A DNA stretch of 7,393 bases from Anaerolineae bacterium (GCA_028284565.1 JANQRM010000497.1:1-7393); one strand, 5' to 3'. Positions 1-6,322 are shown, counted from the stretch's first letter. Translations and numbers: made by a program. The notes: a model not told the origin generated them from the sequence alone.

Positions 1-652
1 TGGGATAATCGCCTGTAATGAGTGCCATCAAGCCCGGTACGCTTGCTTCGGGTAATGGGGGGTCTGATATATCGTCATTGGGGAAGGCTTCTTGGTGCAT
101 CTGTGTTTGCATATCCCCCGGATCAACCCAATACACGCGCCATTCCGGTTGCTCTTCAGCGAGGATTGCTGAGAGATGTTCCAGTCCTGCCTTACTCGAC
201 CCATAGCCACCCCAACCTGCATAGGCTTCGACTCCCGCATCACTAGAAATATTCAAGATATGCGGATTCGGATTCAGATACGCTTTTACCGCTTGCAAGA
301 TTCCCAAAGGTGCAATGACATTCACTCGATAGACCTCTTCTAAGACATCCGGTGGATAATCGAGCAAATTGGGTTGTGGGCTAGGACCGAGGATGCTGGC
401 ATTATTGACGATCACATCCAACCCGCCTAAGTTGGCAAGGGCACCAGCAATAGCTTGTCGATGATTAGCATCGCTCACATCGCCTGCGATTGCGACAACC
501 TTTGTCTTTTGGGACAGTTCCGCTTCAACTTGTCGCAAAGCCTCTTCACCCCTTGCATTGATAAGCAGTGTCCAACCTTTGTCAGCCAGTGTTCGAGCGA
601 GTGCAAGTCCTAGTCCGCGTGATGCACCAGTGATGATTGCGGTTTGTGTCAT
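1..652 (-). CDS. Short-chain dehydrogenase/reductase (SDR), C-terminus cut by window edge
   Basis: This is a classical SDR NAD(P)-dependent oxidoreductase, probably cytoplasmic. My reading of the minus strand gives 217 codons with no stop before the window edge, so the last part (typically 10-40 residues) is missing. It shows the Rossmann glycine motif TGASRGLG at residues 8-15, GDVSD near 57-61 (adenine-ring contact), NNAS at 83-86, the catalytic Ser137 in ISSDAG, and Tyr150/Lys154 in YGSSK, followed by the PGD segment at 178-180. All catalytic residues are present, so the enzyme should be active. The substrate cannot be told from sequence. The tail VDPGDMQTQMH fits a subgroup I associate with Chloroflexota and actinobacteria, but that is recollection. 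The ATG at 652-650 is chosen because the Rossmann motif begins eight residues in, which is normal. The Shine-Dalgarno sequence is weak. The gene is divergent from the amidohydrolase at 888, with no evident shared pathway. Confidence 0.9.
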   Translation of the reverse strand, partial: MTQTAIITGASRGLGLALARTLADKGWTLLINARGEEALRQVEAELSQKTKVVAIAGDVSDANHRQAIAGALANLGGLDVIVNNASILGPSPQPNLLDYPPDVLEEVYRVNVIAPLGILQAVKAYLNPNPHILNISSDAGVEAYAGWGGYGSSKAGLEHLSAILAEEQPEWRVYWVDPGDMQTQMHQEAFPNDDISDPPLPEASVPGLMALITGDYP

Positions 653-680
653 AATGATTGACTTTCTTAGACTCATTTCA

Positions 681-710
681 ACTATAGTTCTAGCCTATCA
701 GTTGGGGCAA
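681..710 (-). promoter_or_regulatory. Candidate sigma-70-type promoter for the SDR gene
   Basis: On the minus strand, TTGCCC (710-705, 4 of 6 matches to TTGACA) is followed after 18 bp by TATAGT (686-681, 5 of 6 matches to TATAAT). A start about 7 bp on would leave a leader of about 22 nt before the ATG at 652. The match is by eye only. Confidence 0.4.
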
Positions 711-810
711 GGAATGGCTTCTGGCAGAGGAACGGGTTGTTGATTGTCCCTTCGTACAGGTTAATTTTGAGGATGATTATGAAACATTTACATTTTCTGA
801 GATTTTCTTG

Positions 811-838
811 TTGTGCATTTGAACAATGTGACTATAAT
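811..838 (+). promoter_or_regulatory. Candidate promoter for the amidohydrolase gene
   Basis: A perfect TATAAT lies at 833-838. The best upstream partner is TTGTGC at 811-816, only 3 of 6 matches, with a 16-bp spacer. The expected transcription start is near 845, which is also where the 9-bp inverted repeat begins. The weak -35 would suit an activated promoter, but this is inference. Confidence 0.45.
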
Positions 839-844
839 CGGGTC

Positions 845-879
845 GTAAATCCTGTTATGAATCGTCACCAAGGATTTAC
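845..879 (+). promoter_or_regulatory. 9-bp perfect inverted repeat over the leader and ribosome site of the amidohydrolase gene
   Basis: GTAAATCCT (845-853) and AGGATTTAC (871-879) are exact reverse complements separated by 17 bp. The right arm contains most of the only Shine-Dalgarno-like stretch, AAGGA at 870-874, which sits an unusually long 13 nt before the ATG at 888. In RNA the pair could form a 9-bp stem that hides the ribosome site. In DNA it could be a repressor operator placed just after the TATAAT element. The repeat is directly visible; either function is inference. Confidence 0.5.
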
Positions 880-887
880 ACGACGCA

Positions 888-2138
888 ATGCCACAATCCC
901 AACTCCATATCAATCTGGAACGTCTCCAAGCAGATATTGAATACCTCGCTAAAATTGGCGCAACAGAGCAGGGTGGTATCACCCGTCTCGCCTTGTCAAA
1001 TAATGATTTGGCGGCGCGCGCATGGTTTGCCAATCGTTGTCAAGAAGTCGGATTATGGACACATGATGACGAAGTGGGTAATCAAAGTGGTACCTTAAAA
1101 TCAACAAATCCCAATGCCAAGAGTCTGCTCATCGGTTCCCATCTAGATACGGTTCCCAATGGTGGTCGTTTCGATGGCGCATTGGGCATCTTGGCGGGTT
1201 TAGAATGCCTCCGCACCATCAAAGAATCCGAAATCAGTCTCCCCAATCACCTTGAAGTCATCGACTTCACAGATGAAGAAGGGACATGGTTCTCGTTTTT
1301 TGGCAGTATGGGCTTAACCGGAATGCTCAAACCCGACCATTTGAATGATACACAAACAGATAATGCGGGCTTTCGTGCCGCCCTTTTCCGCGCTGGGATT
1401 CGCCTCAAGGAAGTAGAACGCGCCAAACGGGACACCAACAACCTCCTAGGCTATATCGAACTGCATATTGAACAAGGAGACCGACTCGATGAAGCCAAAG
1501 CAGACGTTGGCATCGTTACTCACATTGTCGGGCGCGCCACCTATAATCTCACTTTTTTTGGAGAAGCCTCCCACTCCGGCACGACCCGTATGAATACCCG
1601 ACGAGATGCCCTACAAGGAGCCTCTGCTTTTATCCTTGTTGCACACCAAACCATCAGTGAGGATTTTCCAGAGGGAGTAGTCAATTGTGGCAATGTGCAG
1701 GTCATCCCCGGAGCCTTCAACGTGGTCCCGTCGCAAGCCTCCCTTCGTATGGAATTCCGTCACCCTGACAAAGTCGAACTCGATAAGATGAAAACCTCGC
1801 TTCTCCAATTGCTCGACCAATGTGTGCAAGATTATGGTTTAACAGTCCGAGTCGAACCGATTTTGCATCGCCCTGCCGAACTCCTTTCGGGTGTAATTAA
1901 CCAAGCCGTTGCCGAAGCCTGTCAGACTGTAAAAGCCAACTGTATGGAGGTCGTCAGTTATGCGGGTCATGATGCACAAATCCTTAACCAAGTTATCCCT
2001 GCCAGCATGATTTTTGTCCCCTCTGTCAACGGTCTCAGCCACAACCCCAACGAATACACCTCATGGGAACACATTGAAAAAGGCGCAAACGTCCTCCTCC
2101 ACACCATCCTCAACCTCGCACAGAAAGACACACTTTAA
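888..2138 (+). CDS. M20-family Zn-dependent amidohydrolase (hydantoinase/carbamoylase type)
   Basis: This 416-residue protein matches the usual length (about 410) of the family holding N-carbamoyl-L-amino-acid hydrolase, allantoate amidohydrolase and beta-ureidopropionase. These enzymes cleave a ureido or amide bond using two metal ions. The metal ligands are in order: His85 in GSHLDT, Asp96 in GGRFDG, Glu130/Glu131 in DEEG, His193 in the hallmark ELHIEQG, and His385 in GLSHNPNE. The lid/dimerisation domain spans roughly residues 210-325 and includes the ASHSGTT segment at 227-233. YAGHDAQIL at 358-366 is the usual AGHDA motif. Two departures from the common consensus are visible: GTTRM in place of GTTPM at 231-235, and EEGTWF in place of the common EEGxRF. 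No signal peptide is seen, so it should be cytoplasmic. The start fits because LHINLERLQADI aligns with the family N-terminus. The exact substrate cannot be assigned: no hydantoinase, allantoinase or dihydropyrimidinase gene is adjacent. Confidence 0.92.
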   Translation: MPQSQLHINLERLQADIEYLAKIGATEQGGITRLALSNNDLAARAWFANRCQEVGLWTHDDEVGNQSGTLKSTNPNAKSLLIGSHLDTVPNGGRFDGALGILAGLECLRTIKESEISLPNHLEVIDFTDEEGTWFSFFGSMGLTGMLKPDHLNDTQTDNAGFRAALFRAGIRLKEVERAKRDTNNLLGYIELHIEQGDRLDEAKADVGIVTHIVGRATYNLTFFGEASHSGTTRMNTRRDALQGASAFILVAHQTISEDFPEGVVNCGNVQVIPGAFNVVPSQASLRMEFRHPDKVELDKMKTSLLQLLDQCVQDYGLTVRVEPILHRPAELLSGVINQAVAEACQTVKANCMEVVSYAGHDAQILNQVIPASMIFVPSVNGLSHNPNEYTSWEHIEKGANVLLHTILNLAQKDTL

Positions 2139-2224
2139 GAAATTCGTCATTTAGATTTCATCCCATTTTCAGAATTTTGATGTATCATCATTGTCTAAAC
2201 CACTAGTGATGAGGAAAGTACTCT

Positions 2225-2848
2225 ATGGGCATTCTAAGCCGACGTGATAAAGAGCGTGCGATGAAGGAAGCGGGGCGACTCCCGCCGGGGCAATCTCTCA
2301 CCGAAAAATTCCCTGTGCTGACCTACGGACCCAATCCGGGCTTTAATCCAGAAACATGGGATTTGCGTGTATTTGGTGAAGTTGAAAATGAAATGCGCTG
2401 GTCGTGGAAAGAGTTTTTAGAAATACCGACAGTCACCATTACCTGTGATATTCATTGCGTCACTCGTTGGAGCAAGTTCGACACCACTTGGGAAGGGGTT
2501 CCCTTCACCGAATTCGTCAAACTCTTTGGCGTAAAAGACACCGCGCGCTATGTCATCGCCCACTGTGATTATGGCTATACGACCAACCTTCCGATTGATG
2601 TCATGATGGAGGACGATGTCTTGCTCACATATAAATATGATGGCGAATGGCTTGAACCCGATCACGGTGCGCCACTCCGCACCCTTGTCCCCAAACGCTA
2701 TTTCTGGAAGAGTGCTAAGTTCTTGCGTGCGCTAGAATTCAGTACAGAAGACAAACCCGGTTTCTGGGAACAGGGTGGCTATCATAACGATGGCGACCCA
2801 TTTAAAGAGGAACGTCACGCCCCTCGACGCGGATTTGGTTTGTGGTAA
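2225..2848 (+). CDS. Sulfite-oxidase-like molybdopterin oxidoreductase, cytoplasmic
   Basis: This 207-residue protein is a single oxidoreductase molybdopterin-binding domain (COG2041, sulfite oxidase/MsrP-YedY fold). The domain runs from about residue 40 to 175. Cys78 in [10 protein letters not shown] is in the place of the molybdenum-ligand cysteine of this superfamily; Cys74 lies just before it. The conserved TWEGVPF (88-94) and the PDHGAPLR / YFWKSAKF segments (145-152, 159-166) follow. There is no Tat or Sec signal and no C-terminal sulfite-oxidase dimerisation domain, so it differs from exported MsrP and from true sulfite oxidases. No haem or membrane partner is adjacent. The substrate is unknown: sulfite or an S- or N-oxide are only guesses. 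A good ribosome site, GAGGAA at 2211-2216, lies 8 nt before the ATG. The gene is 86 bp downstream of the amidohydrolase on the same strand. I saw no convincing promoter or terminator in that gap. Confidence 0.9.
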   Translation: MGILSRRDKERAMKEAGRLPPGQSLTEKFPVLTYGPNPGFNPETWDLRVFGEVENEMRWSWKEFLEIPTVTITCDIHCVTRWSKFDTTWEGVPFTEFVKLFGVKDTARYVIAHCDYGYTTNLPIDVMMEDDVLLTYKYDGEWLEPDHGAPLRTLVPKRYFWKSAKFLRALEFSTEDKPGFWEQGGYHNDGDPFKEERHAPRRGFGLW

Positions 2849-2888
2849 TTACACTCTGGCAATTAAGTATTTACAATGGAAATCCAAA

Positions 2889-2926
2889 GCTCCCTTCTCC
2901 ACATGGAGAAGGGCTGGAGATGAGGT
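2889..2926. repeat. Palindromic intergenic repeat, possible bidirectional terminator
   Basis: CCCTTCTCC (2892-2900) and GGAGAAGGG (2905-2913) are perfect reverse complements around the tetramer ACAT, followed by CTGGAGATGAGGT. It lies in the 81-bp gap between two converging genes, 3 bp from the patatin stop codon. There is no T-run on either side, so it is not a textbook intrinsic terminator. The arm and tail resemble dispersed intergenic palindromes (CCCTCTCC...GGAGAGGG-CTGGGG-TGAGG style) that I recall from many Chloroflexota and other genomes. That likeness is recollection, and only one copy is in the window. Confidence 0.6.
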
Positions 2927-2929
2927 CTA

Positions 2930-3979
2930 CTACGGCTGAAAAATCGTCCCCTTCCAGACAACTGGCTCAAACGTCGGTTCAACATGACCTCCAACCGTAT
3001 CCCACGGCATGGCATCGGCTTGAGTCCAATCAATCTTCTCTGCATATGCCATCCCGATTGCCTCCATCACATCTAGGGCTTTGTCATCAGTTGTATCCAA
3101 ATTGAGTTTCGTTGTATCGATCCCGCGCGTATCAACCCCTAACACATCACGCACATTATCGTGTGACAAATCAGGATTATAGCGTCGAAAATCGGAGGCA
3201 TCATAAAGCTTGCGTGTCGTGTACACCTGTTGCAACGCCGCATCGTCAATCTGCTCACCGATAACGTATTCAATCCAATCTTTCAGCCAAAAGCCCGATG
3301 CGCCTTTGGGATGACTGTTCGGGATATAACCTGTACCCAGTGAAATGTGAAGCGTGTTGTCCGGTTGGAAACCCAAATATTCAAAGGCTTCAATCGCCGC
3401 CGCCAGACACGGATTGCCATGAGTCCCTACACCGCCATCAATAAAGTAGCCCAATACAGGCGGGAAATACACCGGAGCCGCCGCACTCGCCGCGACCGCA
3501 CCCATCAGTGACCAATCTTTGACGAGGGATGAACCGGGACCCTTGTTCACGACAAAATAGGTGTTACTCGTCCGCACATCTTTCGTCGTCATCAAGATAA
3601 TTGGCTGTTGAATATCACCCACTGTCGCATTCCTAGCAAACGGACCCAAGGCTTCCACAAAGGGTTCGATCGGGTAGAGATGACGCAATCCCGTGAAGAA
3701 ATAACGAATCCAAAATCCAAACCCACGATTCCCGAAGGCTTGAGGCAACTTTTCTCGATAAGCTAAGGTCAAAATCTCTCGTGCAGACATCCCCAAGCCA
3801 AGCCCCGCCGCGATAATCGCGCCCGTACTCGTCCCGGCCACCATATCAAACAACTCATAAGCAGGCTGTCCCGTCTGACCTTCCAGATAGACGAGCATCT
3901 TCAAGGGAATCATACCGCGCATCCCCCCGCCATCAATTGAGAGAATGGTCTTTTTATTGTCCAGATTAAAACTAATCAT
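2930..3979 (-). CDS. Patatin-like phospholipase / acyl hydrolase
   Basis: The protein has 349 residues from the chosen start. Patatin-domain hydrolases use a Ser-Asp dyad to remove acyl chains from lipids. All hallmarks are visible: the oxyanion loop DGGGMRG at 16-22, the nucleophile elbow GTSTG with Ser51, the conserved ASAAAPVYF at 165-173, and the catalytic Asp181 in DGG. The C-terminal third (about 230-349) is a helical, charged extension with no motif I recognise. There is no signal peptide or clear membrane segment, so it is probably cytoplasmic. Start choice: a GTG at 4012 would overlap the upstream gene by 25 bp. Two adjacent ATGs at 3982 and 3979 follow AGGGA (3989-3985), and the second has the better 5-nt spacing. 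It is the last gene of a tight minus-strand cluster, 8 bp behind the TfoX_C gene. It resembles CapV-type defence effectors in general form, but no CD-NTase is nearby; lipid metabolism is equally possible. Confidence 0.9.
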   Translation of the reverse strand: MISFNLDNKKTILSIDGGGMRGMIPLKMLVYLEGQTGQPAYELFDMVAGTSTGAIIAAGLGLGMSAREILTLAYREKLPQAFGNRGFGFWIRYFFTGLRHLYPIEPFVEALGPFARNATVGDIQQPIILMTTKDVRTSNTYFVVNKGPGSSLVKDWSLMGAVAASAAAPVYFPPVLGYFIDGGVGTHGNPCLAAAIEAFEYLGFQPDNTLHISLGTGYIPNSHPKGASGFWLKDWIEYVIGEQIDDAALQQVYTTRKLYDASDFRRYNPDLSHDNVRDVLGVDTRGIDTTKLNLDTTDDKALDVMEAIGMAYAEKIDWTQADAMPWDTVGGHVEPTFEPVVWKGTIFQP

Positions 3980-3984
3980 CATTT

Positions 3985-3989
3985 TCCCT
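3985..3989 (-). promoter_or_regulatory. Ribosome binding site deciding the patatin start
   Basis: AGGGA on the minus strand overlaps the TAG stop (3990-3988) of the upstream TfoX_C gene. It lies 2 nt before the ATG at 3982 and 5 nt before the ATG at 3979. This favours translational coupling and the 3979 start over the GTG at 4012. Confidence 0.55.
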
Positions 3990-4257
3990 ATCCATTTGCT
4001 TGGGATTCCCACTCATCACGCAATTGCAATTTGATGTCGTCGGGCAAGGCATTCCAATGGATGTCCATCAGCGCACCCTGTAATGCATATAAGCCCGCCA
4101 AATTCGCCGACGGTTCAATCGCCTTCACCCGCTTCCACGCCTTAACCACACCGACCCGCTCTAAATCCTCAACGGTTTGTATCCCAACCTGATTCAACAA
4201 CCGTTCAGAAGTCTCCCCAATATTCTTAAGTTGCGAAAGGCGCGTGGTTTTGTTCAT
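3988..4257 (-). CDS. Stand-alone TfoX/Sxy C-terminal-domain protein
   Basis: This 89-residue protein consists almost entirely of a TfoX C-terminal domain. LKNIGETSERLLNQVGI (10-26) and QTVEDLERVGVVKAW (27-41) form a helix-hairpin-helix-like start. LYALQGALMDIHWNALP (56-72) matches the family's typical LYALEGAL...HW..LP ending. In gammaproteobacterial TfoX/Sxy this domain follows an N-terminal domain that drives competence genes. Here the N-terminal domain is absent, as in many small proteins of this family whose role is unknown. Helix-hairpin-helix folds often bind DNA or proteins, but neither is shown here. It is the middle gene of a cluster: it begins 3 bp after the secreted DUF3298 gene ends, and its stop overlaps the patatin ribosome site. 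Its own ribosome site is poor, which fits translational coupling. Confidence 0.85.
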   Translation of the reverse strand: MNKTTRLSQLKNIGETSERLLNQVGIQTVEDLERVGVVKAWKRVKAIEPSANLAGLYALQGALMDIHWNALPDDIKLQLRDEWESQANG

Positions 4258-4260
4258 AAT

Positions 4261-4989
4261 CTAGTCCGACAAATCTAGAAAGGGTGGCGCAAGCACAGCA
4301 TTCAGGTCTGCCCATGTGATACTCACCGTCTGCGGACCCGCGGCATACGGGGCAACTTGATAAGGTGGGAAGTGAAAGATAAGAGCTTCATCCGTCACCA
4401 CAAAGTTCTGATAATTCTCAAAGACTTCATCACCTGTGCCATCCGCAATCCAATCCCCATCCGACATATCGCCTAATTGCCTCAAAAGCGACTCTTGCAC
4501 AATTGGCGAAATCGTCCACAAGGGATTGAACTCCTCTTGAAACATATCCAAAAATTCGATTTGGGTGTCATTGACCACATCAAAGGTGAGGGTATGAAAG
4601 TACAGATTACCATGCGCGCCCCCTGTAAATTCATAGACGGAGAAGAGGATACTCTGAATATCTGTCCCATAATTAGAGAGCGAGTAAGTAATGTCCATCG
4701 TATAAGGGTATTCATCGAAATCTGCACTATAGAACTCTTGCGCAAAAGATACAAATTCGGCTTCCCGTGTCATCAGAAATTCATCTACTGCCATGCGAAA
4801 ATTGGGATGTCTTGCTACTTCAAGCGGATAACTGATGCTCATGCTGTAATTGACTCGCTTCGTCAAAGTACAGTCTCCAGCCTCATTCATGACCCCGCCA
4901 ATTTCACCGCAGGTATCGCCTTGTGCCATCGTGGGTAGAGTCAAAATCAAGATAATACCGACCAGTAGTAACAAATTCCCTAGACGCAT
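4261..4989 (-). CDS. Secreted RsiV-like DUF4163/DUF3298 protein
   Basis: The protein has 242 residues from the chosen start. A Sec signal peptide covers residues 1-22 (charged MR, hydrophobic LLLLVGIILILTL, probable signal peptidase I cut after PTMA). The mature start has two cysteines 14 apart (Cys27, Cys40) in a CGEIGG...GDC patch that could form a disulfide. Residues about 45-140 look like DUF4163, with YEFTGGAHGN at 119-128. About 148-232 look like DUF3298, ending in the typical FPPYQVAPYAAGP and VSITWADL. This pair of domains forms the extracellular part of the anti-sigma factor RsiV and of the peptidoglycan deacetylase PdaC. Here there is no catalytic or transmembrane anti-sigma part, so it is a free exported protein of unknown role, perhaps wall- or ligand-binding. 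The ATG at 4989 is preferred over one at 5007 because AGGAGG sits between them. It is the first gene of the cluster with TfoX_C and patatin. Confidence 0.85.
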   Translation of the reverse strand: MRLGNLLLLVGIILILTLPTMAQGDTCGEIGGVMNEAGDCTLTKRVNYSMSISYPLEVARHPNFRMAVDEFLMTREAEFVSFAQEFYSADFDEYPYTMDITYSLSNYGTDIQSILFSVYEFTGGAHGNLYFHTLTFDVVNDTQIEFLDMFQEEFNPLWTISPIVQESLLRQLGDMSDGDWIADGTGDEVFENYQNFVVTDEALIFHFPPYQVAPYAAGPQTVSITWADLNAVLAPPFLDLSD

Positions 4990-4993
4990 GTGT

Positions 4994-4999
4994 CCTCCT
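4994..4999 (-). promoter_or_regulatory. Strong Shine-Dalgarno deciding the DUF3298 protein start
   Basis: AGGAGG on the minus strand ends 4 nt before the ATG at 4989-4987. A longer reading from the ATG at 5007 would place this site inside the coding region and put six residues before the signal peptide, so 4989 is the better start. Confidence 0.8.
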
Positions 5000-5000
5000 A

Positions 5001-5029
5001 TTGACATTCCATTCGCTTATAGTCATGAT
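5001..5029 (+). promoter_or_regulatory. Candidate promoter for the MFS transporter
   Basis: A perfect TTGACA at 5001-5006 is followed, after the ideal 17 bp, by CATGAT at 5024-5029 (4 of 6 matches to TATAAT). The start would fall near 5036, giving a leader of about 33 nt. A TATAGT at 5018-5023 is a better -10 word but only 11 bp from TTGACA, so it cannot pair with it. The right half of the element overlaps a small inverted repeat (ATGAT 5025-5029, ATCAT 5037-5041). Confidence 0.45.
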
Positions 5030-5037
5030 GAAGGCTA

Positions 5038-5065
5038 TCATACTTCACCCACACCCGAAAGTCAT
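5038..5065 (-). promoter_or_regulatory. Weak candidate promoter for the DUF3298-TfoX_C-patatin cluster
   Basis: On the minus strand, ATGACT (5065-5060, 4 of 6 matches to TTGACA) and TATGAT (5043-5038, 5 of 6 matches to TATAAT) are 16 bp apart. Another -10-like word, TATAAG, lies at 5021-5016 without a good -35. A promoter must lie in or near this gap if the cluster is transcribed on its own, but which word is used is uncertain. Confidence 0.3.
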
Positions 5066-5068
5066 GTC

Positions 5069-6322
5069 ATGTACCTCCCACGTCATCGCCTCTTCTGGGC
5101 TGTCGGACTTGGACACCTCAGCAACGATTTCATTCTCTCGATGGGACCTGTTGTTCTTGCTTTCATGAGTGCCGGCATCCTTCCCATGACCAACACAGAA
5201 ATTGGCTTGCTGGTCAGTGCGGCACAATTGGTTGGGGCGACTAGTCAACCTGCCTTTGGTGTCTGGGCAGACCGTACAGGCGGACGCTGGTTAGCGACGA
5301 TTGGCTTGGCATGGGTGATGATTGGCTTTACCATTGCCATCCTCGTCGCGCATTTCACGCAACAATATTGGATTATGTTTGTCCCCTTCGTCCTCAAATC
5401 CTTGGGCAGTGGGGCAGTCCATCCCGTAGGTTCACTCCATACGGCAGAAGTTGACCCACCCCGTTCCGCCTCCAACATGGCGTATTTCTTCTTACTCGGA
5501 CAACTTGGCTTAGCACTAGGACCTGCAATGGCGGGCGTTTTACTGGATGTTACGAACATCGACCCAATTGCTCAATTCGCCAGTGTCGTCAATGCAGACT
5601 ATATGTTTGGTCTGCCGGATAATGTCTTGCCGATCGTTCTCTTCTTCTTTCTCGGTATTCCCAGTATGCTCTTGATGGCTGTATCGATTCCTTCCCGCCG
5701 AGTGGCAGAAGTAGTCGAAGAAGACAACAAACCCAAACGCAATAGCCGTGAACGGTCGATTCCCCTAACACCTCTGATTATTCTTGGCAGTCTTGTTTTG
5801 CTTCGCAGTCTGGCACAACCCGGTTCCATGACCTTCTTGCCTGTACTCTTCCAACAAAGAGGCTGGGACCCGGCACAATATGGACTCATCACGAGTGTCG
5901 CATGGATTTCGTCGGGTATTGCTGGTGTAATGTTTGGCAACCTCGCTGACCACATGGACAGACGCAAAGTCATCTTCCTCAGCCTGGTCTTATCAGCCCC
6001 TGCCTATTTTATACTGCCTACGACAGACGGAATCATCGCCTTTATCATTGCCATTCTCGCTGGCGGGCTTTCCGGAGGTTCACACAGCATTATCGTTGTG
6101 ATGGCACAACAACTGTTACCATCCAACAAGGGCTTTGCATCTGGCGCAATACTGGGCTTCATATTTGCAACTGGTGCGTTAGGAACGTTCCTGATAGGGG
6201 GGTTATCCGACCAGATTGGCTTAGAAACCACCTTCCAATGGGTAGCTGGTGCGACCTTCATCGCCGGATTGATGAGTATGCTCTTGCCCAAAGCCGAACC
6301 AACTAGCGTTGAGTCGTTGTAA
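5069..6322 (+). CDS. MFS transporter, fosmidomycin-resistance (Fsr)-like
   Basis: This inner-membrane major facilitator protein has 417 residues and about 12 hydrophobic segments in two halves joined by a charged loop near 208-232 (SRRVAEVVEEDNKPKRNSRE). The MFS motif A appears after helix 2 (GVWADRTGGRW, 64-74) and again in the second half (GNLADHMDRRK, 290-300). GSGAVHPVGS at 113-122 corresponds to the G...FHP.G pattern of Fsr-type exporters. SHSIIVVMAQQLLP (338-351) with GFASGAILG (355-363) matches their second half. Fsr relatives export drugs or unknown small molecules, so the substrate here is not known. The start at 5069 puts the first helix about ten residues in. Longer readings from 4850 or 4988 would run into the divergent gene and add residues without membrane character. 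The ribosome site is weak (GAAAG at 5056-5061 region). The 3' end overlaps the converging last gene by 20 bp. Confidence 0.88.
   Translation: MYLPRHRLFWAVGLGHLSNDFILSMGPVVLAFMSAGILPMTNTEIGLLVSAAQLVGATSQPAFGVWADRTGGRWLATIGLAWVMIGFTIAILVAHFTQQYWIMFVPFVLKSLGSGAVHPVGSLHTAEVDPPRSASNMAYFFLLGQLGLALGPAMAGVLLDVTNIDPIAQFASVVNADYMFGLPDNVLPIVLFFFLGIPSMLLMAVSIPSRRVAEVVEEDNKPKRNSRERSIPLTPLIILGSLVLLRSLAQPGSMTFLPVLFQQRGWDPAQYGLITSVAWISSGIAGVMFGNLADHMDRRKVIFLSLVLSAPAYFILPTTDGIIAFIIAILAGGLSGGSHSIIVVMAQQLLPSNKGFASGAILGFIFATGALGTFLIGGLSDQIGLETTFQWVAGATFIAGLMSMLLPKAEPTSVESL

Noticed and set aside
18..246. Small open frames on both strands over the SDR gene
   Set aside because: They are shadows of the SDR frame, which carries every SDR motif through this region.
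737..940. A 67-codon frame in the spacer before the amidohydrolase
   Set aside because: It overlaps the amidohydrolase start out of frame, has no ribosome site and shows no protein-like pattern; at most a short leader frame from 857 could be used.
2185..2212. Weak dyad TCATCA / TGATGA around the palindrome CACTAGTG before the sulfite-oxidase-like gene
   Set aside because: A 6-bp arm with a 16-nt loop and an 8-bp palindrome are expected by chance in this much sequence, and no paired promoter is visible.
4477..4938. A 153-codon plus-strand open frame
   Set aside because: It lies wholly antisense to the secreted DUF3298 gene, which has a signal peptide, recognisable domains and a strong ribosome site. 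The frame's own translation shows no domain character.
2930..4989. The patatin cluster as a CBASS or other known defence system
   Set aside because: No nucleotidyltransferase, nuclease, TIR, ATPase or ubiquitin-like gene is in the window; the patatin alone is not sufficient evidence.
4850..5068. N-terminal extension of the MFS transporter
   Set aside because: The upstream part overlaps the divergent gene and encodes residues with no membrane or family character; the ATG at 5069 gives a normal MFS length.
5599..5973. A 124-codon minus-strand frame inside the transporter
   Set aside because: The opposite frame encodes clear membrane helices and MFS motif A; the minus frame has no recognisable features.
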